Below are positions 20,052-30,795 of a stretch of 64,000 nt of DNA, one piece after another (the stretch's first letter is position 1; each line of letters begins with the position of its first letter). The translations under genes were made by a program, and so were the position numbers. The notes under the pieces are model-generated. The model was given only the letters and a program-made list of their open reading frames with translations, had not been told where the DNA came from and searched no databases. The DNA lies in assembly GCA_032716605.1 (NCBI GenBank), contig CM064572.1, forward strand, positions 35,725,760 through 35,789,759, in the 5' to 3' direction. This stretch comes from Paralithodes platypus. Its lineage: Eukaryota > Arthropoda > Malacostraca > Decapoda > Lithodidae.

Positions 20052-20409
20052 TAAAGTAGATAAACCCTCCGCCAATCACGGCGCTCCTTTTTACTTACTT
20101 GCACAGCCAGCTGATTTTGACAGCTCATGCCTACAACGTGCCACGACCCGCCCACCAGCCAATCAGTGGCCTCCATTATCGGAGCGTGAAGCTGGACTTC
20201 TTACTCCACCTCAAAAGTCACTCTCTTTCTCTGCCCGAAGAGCTCCTTCTGATTATCCCTTAAGTAATACCTCGGTGCCAGCCCTGTACTCCCGTAAGCC
20301 ACCAAAAGAGGGTTATAATCAGCTTCCTGGGACTTATTTTGAAGAAAAGAAGGAGGAGGTGAAGCAAGCCAGAATCCATAGTGATCGTGTCTCGGCCCGT
20401 GCCAGTCAG

Positions 20410-20448
20410 CCAATCACAGCGCGGGAGAGCGGGAGGCCTGAGTATAAA
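20410..20448 (+). promoter_or_regulatory. LTR core promoter (CCAAT and TATA boxes)
   Basis: CCAATCACAG at 20410 and TATAAAGG at 20443 are conserved in the 3' LTR (28685-28725). A start about 25-30 bp after the TATA box would fall near 20470, at the CCAGGGGTCA repeat and about 48 bp before the cold-shock ATG. Confidence 0.6.
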
Positions 20449-20517
20449 GGCTGCTGCGCTCGGGCTCCAGGGGTCAGCCAGCGGAGACAGCCAGCAGAGA
20501 TCAGCCAGCCAATCAAG

Positions 20518-21420
20518 ATGCCTGATACTCCCAGTGCCACCACCAAGCTCACTGGCCACGTTAAGTGGTTCAATGCACTAAAGGGCTTTGGTTTTATCAC
20601 CTACAGTGGAGGTGACATTTTTGTCCACTCCACTGGCATCTCCAAACCCAATCCTCTCCATCATGTGCCCTCTCTTGCCACCAATGAGAGGATATCATTT
20701 ACCATCAAGAGGAGAAGGCGAGGAGATGAGGCCATCAATGTCATGGGCCCTGATGGAGAGATCCTGAAGGGTTCCAGGCATGGTAGAAGAGGTAAGAGGG
20801 AGGACTACCACCAAGCCACAGCAGCAGTCAGTTGTTCAACACAGGACTTGGTCCAGGTTGTTGTTACAACTGCAGTGACCCTCTGCAAAGGGGATCACAA
20901 GCTGCTTCAGGAGTATCTTCCAACACTCCTGAAGGCTAATAACCTCCCTCCCATCATCATTCCACCTCTTCCAGGATCATCTGCACCACCCAGCCTCATT
21001 CCCACCCAGGTTATGAGGCAAAGAAGCCACCCGAGAAGGAGACTGGACATCCAGAAGCCTCTCTCAAGACCTCCACCACCACCACAAACAGTCTCTGCAT
21101 CACCACCGCCATCACCAGTCAATGTCGCCGGCCCAGCAGCAGCCTCGACTCCAGCACCTGCCACCCAAGATCCAGTGGCAACCAACTCCTCCGCATGGTC
21201 TGAGTACTCCGACTCCACCACAGGCGAAGACGTCGATGTGGAGGGGTTGGAGGAGGGAGAAGAGGACATCGACCTGGGAAAGACCACCAGCGAGCTGGAG
21301 AAGAACATCATCGACTTGACTGCAGAGATCCAGCAGACTGCAGCAACAGGAAGACGTCCCCCTATAGCGGCCCAGAAGAAGCTGACCAAGTTGCTACACT
21401 TATCATTCCAGCAAAAATAG
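20518..21420 (+). CDS. Cold-shock-domain (Y-box-like) protein encoded in a retrotransposon LTR
   Basis: Cold-shock domains bind single-stranded RNA or DNA. The 300-residue product starts MPDTPSATTKLTG. Residues 11-82 are a full cold-shock domain: GHVKWFN, RNP1 KGFGFI (22-27), RNP2 DIFVHS (33-38) and the closing NVMGPDGEILKG (75-84). A basic stretch follows (KRRRRGDE; RHGRRGKRE), then a proline-rich region (PPPPPQTVSASPPPSP), an acidic segment (GLEEGEEDIDLG) and a predicted coiled coil (ELEKNIIDLTAEIQQ). It is one exon with no stops while the pol gene behind it is broken. The frame is also open upstream to 20275, but that part lies before the TATA box and recurs in the 3' LTR, so 20518 is preferred. 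It could act on the element's RNA; this is inference. A host Y-box retrocopy inside the LTR is the main alternative. Confidence 0.85.
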   Translation: MPDTPSATTKLTGHVKWFNALKGFGFITYSGGDIFVHSTGISKPNPLHHVPSLATNERISFTIKRRRRGDEAINVMGPDGEILKGSRHGRRGKREDYHQATAAVSCSTQDLVQVVVTTAVTLCKGDHKLLQEYLPTLLKANNLPPIIIPPLPGSSAPPSLIPTQVMRQRSHPRRRLDIQKPLSRPPPPPQTVSASPPPSPVNVAGPAAASTPAPATQDPVATNSSAWSEYSDSTTGEDVDVEGLEEGEEDIDLGKTTSELEKNIIDLTAEIQQTAATGRRPPIAAQKKLTKLLHLSFQQK

Positions 21421-21541
21421 AAAATAGACAATGGAGCACTCTTGGTTGAGCCCGAGTACTTTTCATCTCCTACTGTACTTCACACTTCTCCACTTTATCT
21501 TCCTCTCTCCAAAACTCTCCAATCTCCTACTTTACTCAAGC

Positions 21542-21542
<1 letters not shown>

Positions 21543-21572
<30 letters not shown>
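21543..21572. repeat. (CAT)n microsatellite in the G1 5' LTR
   Basis: Ten CAT units just before the second CCAGGGGTCA. Absent from the 3' LTR. Confidence 0.9.
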
Positions 21573-21575
<3 letters not shown>

Positions 21576-22564
21576 GGGTCACTCACCCCTCAGAGCCCAC
21601 CAGGTCCCCACACTGCAACCTACTTGCTCTCTCTCGCCCGGGCACAAAGGAGAACCAGGAACCCACTTTTCCAGTTACCTTGCCCTCACCTAAGCTCACA
21701 ACACAGACCACCCCTGACCTTGCCTCACTTTCACCCACTCGGAGGATGCACCATCAGTATCCTGCCACCTGTCGTCACATTGCTAGTCTGCACACATACA
21801 GTCAAGTACTTCAAGAGGGACGACAGAAGGTGGACGGAAGTGAGGACTTCCAGAAGAGCTACTGGCCAGCTCTGAGGTGGTAAAGCACTGTTCCAGACAC
21901 ACACACACCTGATCCAGCATACCAGAATACATTAACAGACTGATTTTGTTTAAGGACCCATATTGTGCCCGCATACGATAAGGGAAGAAAGAGAGATGTG
22001 ATGGACAAACCTGGTGGTTTCTATATAAATTGATGTGTCCTTCTAGGACAAGACTAAAGGAAAAGGAATTTAGACTCACCTGTATATATAAAGATGATGA
22101 TGTGTTGTTAATTAGTTATAATTGTTAGCAACGGCACCAGCCGAAAGAGTTATTATATAGGATCTGATAGGAGAGATTCAAAATTAAAAGAGTAAAAGTA
22201 AAGAGGGGAGGGAAAGAATACTTTTGTTAATAAATGAGGCAACCAGTAAGTTAAAGAGGGAAACAGTCGTTTAGTTGCCTAATAGATTAGCTATAGCTAG
22301 GGAAGGACACTAGTCCATATGAATCATTCATTAAGTTGTGTAAAAAGGAAACTGTGACGAAGGACACTAGTCCAATGTGAGTTGCGTTATTATTAAGACT
22401 GAAAGAGCTATTCCGTGTATGCATTTGAGGCACGGTTCATCTTTTGTTAGAACGATTATTGATCAAGGTGCAAGGTAACATAGCGTGTTTGTAATAGGGT
22501 TACTTGAGGGTAAATTCGGAAGGTGTCATTGAGGTAAAGATTGTAAACCTATATTGTGTAATAA

Positions 22565-22770
22565 CTGGGTGACGGAACCCAATAGTGTCATGGAGATAAA
22601 TAATGTAAACCTAGATTGTGAAGTAACTGGGTGACGGAACCCAATAGTGTCATTGAGATGAATAATGTAAACCTATATTGTGAAGTAACTGGGTGACGGA
22701 ACCCAATAGTGTTATTGAGATAAAGATTGTAAACCTAGATTGTGAAGTAACTGGGTGGCGAAACTCATAT
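22565..22770 (+). repeat. 62-bp tandem repeats with stem-loop motif in G1 LTR
   Basis: CTGGGTGACGGAACCCAATA recurs at 22565, 22627 and 22689, and as CTGGGTGGCG at 22751. Each copy can fold as GGGT...ACCC. The 3' LTR has one unit fewer (from about 29717). Confidence 0.8.
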
Positions 22771-23371
22771 TATATGTTAGAGAGACCTTGTAATCTCATT
22801 CGGTAATTGGTACGATTTTATGTCATTGTGGAGGTACTTGTATAGTAACGATGGTTGTGTCAAAGGAATAAATAGATTCTATGTATTGAGGAGATAGATT
22901 ATATGTGGTATTATACCACATTGCCTTGGTATTAAAAAAGGATACAGAAGGCTCAGTAAACGTGGGAAAACCTAAAGAGTAGAGGAAAGAATATAACTTT
23001 TGTTTTCGTTAGACCAAGAGCAAACGGTTCATTAGGCCCTGGTCTCAATAAAAGACACAGCAGGGTTTTGATTTTATTATTTAGAATTAATCACTAATAA
23101 CGGGTCGTAGGATCGAAGCCGACTTGAGTCAATACCTGAATAGCGGGGATTCAGTTAGGGAGTAACGGGAACGTAAAGGGTCCAAAGTGCAACCTAGCAT
23201 GAATCGACGTAATATTCAATCTGCGTCTTGAACTCATCTCGGCCCGAGCCAAGAACCTATTATTAGAGTAGTTAGGAAGTCTGTTAAATAAAATATACGA
23301 ACTTCTAAATGACTGTCGAATTATCCCCCCGTAGTAGTAGTAGCATAACAGATTTAGAAATAAATACTACA

Positions 23372-23441
23372 TGTTGGTGGCAAGCGGTGAGATTCGACAA
23401 ATAATTTGGATTGAGTATAATTATCTAACAGAACAGATAGG
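23372..23441 (+). other. G1 primer-binding site and leader
   Basis: TTGGTGGCAAGCGGTGAGA follows the LTR end directly; TGGTGGCAAGC is the expected tRNA-complementary form. Gag starts 70 bp on. Confidence 0.6.
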
Positions 23442-24221
23442 ATGATGGGCGTGTTACCATTCAGATTATGGGAAGAGGGGAAGGAAGAAATTGAGCTTTG
23501 GATTGAGCAGTTAGAATTTCAGTTCACCTTACTTGACGTAGGGGAAAATGGGAAGAAAATCGCCTATGGAAAGGCACACTTAGGTAAGGCCCTGAATGAT
23601 GTGAGAGTACGTCTGGAAGGACTAGTATCGTGGGCCGAAGTCAGGAGCGCCTTAATCGAAGAATTTGGCCGAGAGACTTCCACCAGAAAAGCCAGAGACA
23701 AACTGAAGAGTTTGAGACTTGATGGCCAACATGTGAGAGCCCTGAGGAGGGAAATCGCTAAGAATGTGAAACTAGTGTATCCCCATATGGACCAAGAGAG
23801 TCAGGAAGTTGAGATCAGGGAGATCATGATCCATGCCTGCCCGGTAGAAGTTAGGAAACACTGCATCATTCATAAGGTTAACACTACCAAGGAATTGATG
23901 AAGGTCATTAAAAAGATTATGGAGGCTAGAGAAGAAAAAGAGGAAAAACAAAAAGGGGAAGAGGAGAACCCAAAGAAAGGGTATCCGAAAGCCCTGATTC
24001 GATGCTTCACTTGTAGACAGACCAGACACCTAGCTAGGAACTGTACCAACTGTCCACAAGCCCCAACCCCTAGATTTGACCCCAGACTCACACTCCCAAA
24101 CGATCGACCTCTACCCAGGGGAACCGATCCGGACTGGAGAGGAATGCTTCCGGTAGAATACCGGGAGACAGAAAACCAGCCAAAAGTTACGATGCCTGAA
24201 GAGAGAGAACATTTTCTGTGA
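23442..24221 (+). CDS. G1 Gag with CCHC zinc knuckle
   Basis: A 259-residue intact Gag. It shows the gypsy capsid pattern (LWEEGKEEIELWIEQLEFQF near residue 9; LEGLVSWAEVRSALIEEFG) and one exact knuckle CFTCRQTRHLARNC (C-x2-C-x4-H-x4-C, about residues 189-202), preceded by a Glu/Lys-rich helix. The stop overlaps the protease frame, which lies in the -1 frame (from 24218), suggesting Pol is made by -1 frameshifting. Confidence 0.85.
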   Translation: MMGVLPFRLWEEGKEEIELWIEQLEFQFTLLDVGENGKKIAYGKAHLGKALNDVRVRLEGLVSWAEVRSALIEEFGRETSTRKARDKLKSLRLDGQHVRALRREIAKNVKLVYPHMDQESQEVEIREIMIHACPVEVRKHCIIHKVNTTKELMKVIKKIMEAREEKEEKQKGEEENPKKGYPKALIRCFTCRQTRHLARNCTNCPQAPTPRFDPRLTLPNDRPLPRGTDPDWRGMLPVEYRETENQPKVTMPEEREHFL

Positions 24222-24724
24222 AACCTCACATAGAAGGGCGGTATAGTGAGGTCAATATCTTAGAGAGACAAATGCCTTATGAAACTGTAGTCATAAATGG
24301 GAAAGCCGCGAACATGTTGATTGATACGGGGGCAAACCGTAGTTGTCTCCTGGAGAATTTCGTAAAACAAAATCAGCGAGACATGGGCCCATTAAATCAA
24401 ACCAGTATTCAGTTGTCAGGAGCCGGGGGTCAACCACTGACAATCCTAGGAAAAACTAACGCGACGGTAGTGCAGTGGAAGGGAATTACCTTCACCACCG
24501 ATTTTTGTGTTTTATCGGGAAAAGCCAGTAGTGGAGTCGATGGGTATCTGGGAATAGATCTCATGAGTCAGTTGGGAGTAACTATTCAGTGTGGGCCGAA
24601 AGACACAACGACTACTCTCCAACCTCAAATGGTAGCTACCACAGGGAAATTATCTATTCCTCCTAGATCTTGGAAAATGATAGAGATTCCCCCAAACCCA
24701 GGCATGACTGCCGGGATTTTTTAA
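24218..24724 (+). pseudogene. G1 aspartic protease
   Basis: Contains ANMLIDTGANRSCL with the catalytic DTGA and the flap/second half VDGYLGIDLMSQLG. Ends in TAA at 24722-24724 in the same frame as the RT that follows, so a single nonsense change splits Pol here. Confidence 0.85.
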
Positions 24725-24742
24725 CCTGATGCACAGAATGGG

Positions 24743-25465
24743 GTGAGAATATCTCCCACCTTCATTACTGCCGACCAGAGGAAACTAGTTTTAGCTAATT
24801 TTGGTGATGACCTGATTTGTTATCAAAAAGGGAAACTGTTAGGACAAGTCACACCCGCTCAACCCACTACTGTTGGAACTGACGGACCCGTGAACTTACC
24901 TGAGATCCCGAAAAAATTAACCTCAAGTCAAGCCAGTACCTTACATGAATTGCTCTGGACGTACCGGGATGTGTTTGCTCAAAACGGAGGGGATCACGGA
25001 TCGGCTCGAACCCGACACACCCATGGGCCTCCTATTAGACAACCCTACCGACGACAATACCCTATTATGAGACAAAAAGTAAAGGAACAAGTTGAAGACA
25101 TGATTAAACAGGGGATAGTAGTGGAATCATACAGTCTGTGGTCATCTCCGGTAGTCCTAGTTAGAAAAAAAGATGGGTCTACTCGGTTCTGCGTAGATTA
25201 TCAAATATTGAACGATGTCACCATCAAAGACGCGCAGCCCCTACCTCGTATTGACGACTCGTTAGAATCCCTCAATGGGTCGACCTGGTTCTCTACCTTA
25301 GATCTCCAGAGTGGATACTGGCAAGTACCAGTTAGGTCAGAGGATCAAGAGAAAACCGCATTTGCCACGAGCGAAGGCAAATTCTACCAGTTTACTGTCT
25401 TGCAATTTGGAGTTTGCAATGGCCCCGCCAGTTTCACTAGAGTCATGGACGAAGTATTGAGATGA
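24743..25465 (+). pseudogene. G1 reverse transcriptase, N-terminal part
   Basis: Shows QPYRRQYPIMRQKVKEQVE, the KDGSTRFCVDYQILNDVT motif, DAQPLPRIDDSLESL, LDLQSGYWQVPV, and FGVCNGPASFTRVMDEVL. These are RT blocks 1-4 of a gypsy element. Ends in TGA at 25463-25465, just before the catalytic motif. Confidence 0.88.
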
Positions 25466-26941
25466 TTAACCTGGAAAACTTGTTTGGCGTGCTTAGATGA
25501 TATTATAATCTTTTCCGCTAGTTGGGAAGAACATAATCACCGACTCCAAGAAGTGTTAGAGAGAATCAGGGGGGCAGGACTTAAACTGAAATCTTCAAAA
25601 TGCCAATTAGGGACCCGTGAGGTGGCATATCTAGGGCATGTGGTTTCCAGTAAAGGTATTCAACCGGACCCACATAAAGTGAGATCTATTGCCGAAATCT
25701 CACCTCCATCCTCTGTCAAAGAGATTCGAGCATTTCTGGGAATGGCCTCCTACTATCGAAGGTTCATACCTAACTTTTCTAAGATTGCTCACCCCATGAC
25801 TCAGAGACTAGAAAAAGGGAGGAGGTTCGACTGGGATCAGAGCTGTCAGGTAGCTTTTGATCACTTGAAGCAAAAAATAATCTCGAACCCCGTAGTTTGT
25901 CATCCGGATTTCAACAAGCCGTTTCAACTATACACCGATGCTTCTGATGAAGGGCTCGGAGCCGTTCTGGCCCAGAAAGTGGACGGAAAGGAAAGCATAG
26001 TGGCCTGTGCTAGCCGGACACTGAATAAGGGCGAAAAGAATTATAGCGTTACGAAAAAGGAATGTCTCGCTCTAGTGTGGGCTGTACAATATTTCCGTCC
26101 GTATCTAGCCGGGGTCCACTTTGAAGTTATTACGGACCACCATAGCTTACAATGGCTCCGAAAAATGAAAACGGAAGACGGACTATTTGTCAGGTGGAAG
26201 GGGATTTTGGAAGAATACTCTTTTGAAGCTAGACATAGACCCGGTAAATTACACACTAATGCCGATGGCTTGTCTCGACTACCGGTAGCACCCGTTCAAC
26301 CCACTGAATCCCACGGGGAAAAACATGACCCTAGACCTAGTAATAAAGTAAAGTTTTCGGAGGGAGCCTGGAGGAATTCTCAAGATCGGGTCGTACTTGA
26401 TTATTCAGAGGCAAAACACATGATCCAAATCCTCCACGGACAAAAGGGAAGGGGGGCTCATTTGGGACAGTCTAGGGTTCTCCAACAATTCAATGAAAGG
26501 TACTGGACCAAGAGGGCCGACCAGATTGTTAAAGAAGTCGTTCAAAATTGTTTGGGATGCCAGAGGGGCAAAGCTGGAAGGGGACCTAGACAGTTGCCCG
26601 GACATATTACCGCTGGTACATCCTGGGCCAAATTATCAGTGGATAGTATGGGACCTCTGCCCAGACAGACAAACAAAAGGTACATCTTGACCTGTGTCGA
26701 TATTTTCTCTAAATACACGGTTGCTTGCGCTATCCCGGACAAGAAAGCTGAAATGGTGGCCAAGGTTATCCTGGAAAAGATCATTTTTGTGTCTGGCACC
26801 CCTGGAGGTATTCTGAGTGACAGGAGAAAGGAATTTAATAATGAGATCTGGCAACATTTGGGAGAAACCTTGGGGTACCAGATAAAGCACACCTCCCCGT
26901 ATTACCCTCAGGGACAATGCTGTATGAGAAAGGAATCATAG
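25466..26941 (+). pseudogene. G1 RT active-site region, RNase H and integrase core
   Basis: The RT motif reads CLDDIIIFS where gypsy elements have Y-x-DD, so the Tyr is replaced by Cys. RNase H follows (LYTDASDEGLGAVLAQ, ITDHHSLQWL). The integrase zinc finger (HLGQSRVLQQF, CLGCQRGK) and core (SVDSMGPLP, ILSDRRKEF) come next. The Q-G motif before the catalytic Glu is destroyed (QGQCCMRKES) and a TAG follows at 26939. Confidence 0.88.
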
Positions 26942-27014
26942 GGTGTTAGCCAACTGCATCCGGGCTAGTCTGAGCTCACAAGGGGAGAAAATCGTCCGGG
27001 GTTGACCGGAACTT

Positions 27015-27572
27015 TTGCCTGAAATTGTCTGGGGAATGAATACCACGGTCTGTAGGACTACGGGGTATTTTCCCTATGATATTATCTTTGGCAACATACC
27101 GAAATTGCCTCAAGAACGATTATTGCCATACCCCCGTTCCTACACGCAGTATTCCCAACCCGGAAATTATTGGAAGGAACAAGGGGAGCGACGACAGCAA
27201 GTGCATGATCATATTGTTCAGCAACAACTTAAGAAAGTTTCTCTAAATAATCCTTATTACCGGGGGGAGTATATTTTGGTCAGGAGACATGACCCCACCC
27301 GAGCTGGTAAACTGGAGGAGAAATACAAGGGTCCTTTCAGGGTTGTCGAGACAAATGGGGCCTATCAAGTGTTATACTTACATTATGGAGATGTCGTGTC
27401 AGTTACTCATAATCGTCATACCAAACGATATGAGGGTAATCTTCCCCAGAAACGAGCGAGTGGAGTAGCGAGGAAGGGAGCGAAGAGGAAACGGAATCCC
27501 GGGTCGACGACCCTGATACTTCCTCAGCTCGACCCAACGTTAGAGGTCCTACTCCGACTCGGGACTACCTAG
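27015..27572 (+). pseudogene. G1 integrase, C-terminal domain
   Basis: MNTTVCRTTGYFPYDIIFGN is the usual N-T-S-G-x-S-P-x-x-L-x-F-G-type segment after the integrase core, followed by YILVRRHDPTRAGKLEEKYK and GPFRVVE, the GPY/F module. The frame differs from the preceding ORF, so there is an indel near 26930-27000. Confidence 0.82.
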
Positions 27573-28327
27573 AAGATCTCCACTCTGGTGGTCACTTAGT
27601 CAAAAAAATCGAGAGGGTCTTCCTGAGGTTGAGTCAGAAGGAGACCTAGGAAGCGAAGAGATCGTATCTAGTGATAAAGGCGATTTTTATGAGCTTACTG
27701 AGGAGGAAAAGTCTATGGTCCCAGACAGCGAAGTTTCAGTTTCCCCGAGATATTTAAACAGGAATTTAAGTAGTGAGGAAGAGTGTCCTCAAGATGAGAT
27801 AGAACCGCGAGGCGTATCTTTTGACGGCAACCAAATAAACGGTTCTCCCACAGCTAATTAAAGTGTATGAATCCAAAGGAACTCCTTTGCTTAACGTTCC
27901 GGAGAAGACTTCCGCGAGAGCAACCAAGTTTAAGGGCCCCACCGAAACTCTCACTCGTAGTGGTAGGATTAGCCGCCCACCAATCAGGTACCCAGACGAG
28001 GCTATAAATAGGACCCCCGGGGCACGTGCCTGTCAGTTGCCAGGCACCATGCCTCTCCCCTCTTACCCTCCGTACCGACTCCGTCGACTGGTAGCCATAG
28101 TCAACGGGCAGGGGCAAAGAATTAATACCACTCGAGCTCTCAAACAGTTTCTCAGCCAGCCCGGGGAAGTTTTAATAGCCTATCGTGGGAAATCAGAATC
28201 CTGCATTCCAGGTACATAAATGCCTCTGCGACCATAGTGGACTGGTGGAGTGGCAGCCTGAGGGCATAAACTTCAAGGGAACAGTGTTGCGGCAATCAGG
28301 AGCTCGCCTAAAGTTAATAGGGGGTGA
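27573..28327 (+). pseudogene. G1 Pol tail and polypurine tract
   Basis: Degraded acidic tail with several stops, then an open stretch (27863-28219) with LTRSGRISRPPIRYPDEA, resembling the R-x-S-x-R-x-x-x-P-P-x-R-Y tail common after integrase. It ends near the purine run AATAGGGGGTGA (28315-28327) that abuts the 3' LTR. No env-like gene seen. Confidence 0.6.
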
Positions 28328-30477
28328 TAAAGTAGATAAACCATCCGCCAATCACGGCGCTCCTTTTTACTTACTTGCACAGCCAGCTGATTTTGACAGA
28401 TCACGGCTACAACGTGCTACGCCCCGCCCACCAGCCAATCAGCGGCCTCCATTATCGGAGCACGAAGCTGGACTTCTTACTCCACCTCAAAAGTAACTCT
28501 CTTTCTCTGCCTGAAGAGCTCCTTCTGATTATCCCTTAAGTAATACCTCGGTGCCAGCCCTGTACTCCCGTAAGCCGCCAAAAAAGGGTTATAATCAGCT
28601 TCCTGGGACTTATTTTGAAGAAAAGAAGGAGGAGGTGAAGCAAGCCAGAATCCAGAGCGATCGTGTCTCGACGCGTGCCAGACAGCCAATCACAGCACGG
28701 GAGAGCGGGAGGCCTGAGTATAAAGGCTGCCGCGCGCGGACTCCAGGGGTCACTCACCCCTCAGAGTCCACCGGGTCCCCACACTGCAACCTACTTGCTC
28801 TCTCTCGCCCGGGCACAAAGGAGAACCAGGAACCCACTTTTCCAGTAACCTTGCCCTCACCTAAGCTCACAACCCAGACCACCCCTGACCTTTCCTCACT
28901 TTAGCCCACTCGGAGGATGCACCATCAGTATCCTGCCGCCTGCCGTTACATTGCTAGTCTGCACACATACAGTCAAGCACTTCAAGAGGGACGACAGAAG
29001 GTGGACGGAAGTGAGCACTTCCAGAAGAGCTACTGGCCAGCTCTGAGGTGGTAAAGCACAGTTCCAGACACACACACACACCTGATCCAGCATACCAGAA
29101 TACATTTGTTTAAGGACCCATATTGGGCCCGCATACGATAAGGAAAGAAAGAGAGATGTGATGGACAAACCTGTGGTTTCTATATAAATTGATGTGTCCT
29201 TCTAGTATAGGACAAAATTAAAGGAAAAATAATTTAGACTAACCTGTATATATAAAGATGATGATGTGTTGTTAATTAGTTATATTTGTTAGCAACGGCA
29301 CCAGCCGAAAGAGTTATTATATAGGATCTGATAGGAGAGATTAAAGATTAAAAGAGTAAAAGTAAAGAGGGGAGGGAAAGAATACTTTTGTTAATAAATG
29401 AGGCAACCAGTAAGTTAAAGAGGGAAACAGTTGTTAACTTGCCTAATAGATTAGCTATAGCTAGGGAAGGACACTAGTCCATATGAATCATTCATTAATT
29501 ACGTCGTGTAAAAAGGAAACTGTGAAGAAGGACACTAGTCCAATGTGAGTTGCGTTATTATTAAGTCTAAAAGAGCTATTCCGTGTATGCATTTGAGGCG
29601 CGATTCATCTTTTGTTAGAACGATTATTGATAAAGGTGCAAGGTAACATAACGTGTTTGTAACAGGTAACTTGAGGGTAAATTCGGAAGATGCCATTGAG
29701 GTAAAGATTGTAAACCTATATTGTGAAGTAATTGGGTGACGGAACCCAATAATGTCATTAAGATGAATAATGTAAGCCTAGATTGTGAAGTAACTGGGTG
29801 ACGGAACCCAATAGTGTTATTGAGATAAAGATTGTAAACCTAGATTGTGAAGTAACTGGGTGGCGGTACCCATATTAAATGTTAGAGAGACCTTGTAATC
29901 TCATTCGGTAATTGGTACGATTTGATGTCATTGTGGAGGTACTTGTGTAGTAACGACGGTTGTGTCAAAGGAATAAATTGATTCTATGTATTGAGGAGAT
30001 AGATTATATGTGGTATTATACCACATTGCCTTGGTATTAAAAAAGGATACAGAAGGCTCAGTAAACGTGGGAAAACCTAAAGAGTAGAGGAAAGAATATC
30101 ACTTTTGATTTCGTTAGACCAAGAGCAAATGGTTCATTAGGCCCTGGTCTCAATAAAAGACACAGCAGGGGTTTGATTTATTTATTTAGGATTAATCACT
30201 AATAACGGGTCGTAGGATCGAAGCCGACTTGAGTCAATACCTGAATAGCGGGGATTCAGTTAGGGAGTAACGGGAACGTTAAGGGTCCAAAGTGCAACCT
30301 AGCATGAATCGACGTAATATTCAATCTGCGTCTTGAACTCATCTCGGCCCGAGCCAAGAACCTATTATTAGAGTAGTTAGGAAGCCTGTTAAAAAAAAAA
30401 TATACGAACTTCTAAATGACTGTCGAATTATCCCCCATAGTAGTAGTAGCATAACAGATTTAGAAATAAATACTACA
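28328..30477 (+). repeat. 3' LTR of G1, short form
   Basis: 2150 bp, same ends as the 5' LTR and the same CCAAT/TATA promoter, but CCAGGGGTCA occurs once (28743-28752), so the 1105-bp cold-shock block is missing. It also has one fewer 62-bp repeat. Confidence 0.9.
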
Positions 30478-30480
30478 AAA

Positions 30481-30795
30481 CTAATTATTTGAAATGTTAA
30501 GATCAGGGTTTCGCTTCTTTATGAGAAGTTTTTCGCCCAGTAATGCCTCATACTGGCAGTTGAATTTACCGATGATTTGAACATCATTAGTTGAAAATGG
30601 ATGGTCCTGGGACCTAGAGTGATTCCTAACGGCAGAAAAGGAAATTTTATTTAAAAACTTCCCTGTTCTATGGCTTTTACCCATGTGGCCGAACATCCTT
30701 ATCTTAAAGGAACGCCCCGAACATCCCACATCTCGAGCCTCACAGCTCGGACAGGTGAATAAGTATGCGATGTTCGAGCACAACTGGTCTGCCAC
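30481..30795 (-). pseudogene. Penelope GIY-YIG endonuclease domain
   Basis: Shows IAYLFTCPSC (the GIY part), RDVGCSGRSFKIRMFGH (the YIG part, with Asp where Tyr is usual) and YEALLGEKLLIKKRNPDLN with the catalytic Glu and terminal Asn. The CPSC..C zinc-like cysteines are those found in Penelope elements. Gypsy G1 inserted at the stop codon. The frame is open into upstream coding sequence past 30795. Confidence 0.85.

Larger units (their letters stand above)
20052..23371 (+). repeat. 5' LTR of G1, long form carrying the cold-shock ORF
   Basis: Starts TAAAGTAGATAAACC and ends AAATACTACA. It contains a CCAAT/TATA promoter (20410-20448), the cold-shock ORF (20518-21420), a (CAT)n run, four CTGGGTGACGG-type motifs in 62-bp spacing (22565-22751) and AATAAA near 23047. 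The segment 20467-21571 is absent from the 3' LTR. Confidence 0.88.
20052..30477 (+). mobile_element. Gypsy element G1 with cold-shock-domain ORF in its LTR
   Basis: A 10.4-kb Ty3/gypsy element flanked by the 5-bp duplication AAACT (20047-20051, 30478-30482). The LTRs are unequal: 3320 bp (5') and 2150 bp (3'). Gag, protease, RT, RNase H and integrase lie in normal gypsy order. The primer site follows the 5' LTR (TGGTGGCAAGCGGTGAGA) and the purine tract AGGGGG precedes the 3' LTR. Pol has stops at 24722, 25463 and 26939 and a frameshift before 27015. It inserted into a Penelope-like element. Confidence 0.9.

Noticed and set aside
20275..20517. N-terminal extension of the cold-shock ORF
   Set aside because: Lies before the LTR TATA box and recurs in the 3' LTR, which lacks the cold-shock gene; the ATG at 20518 is better.
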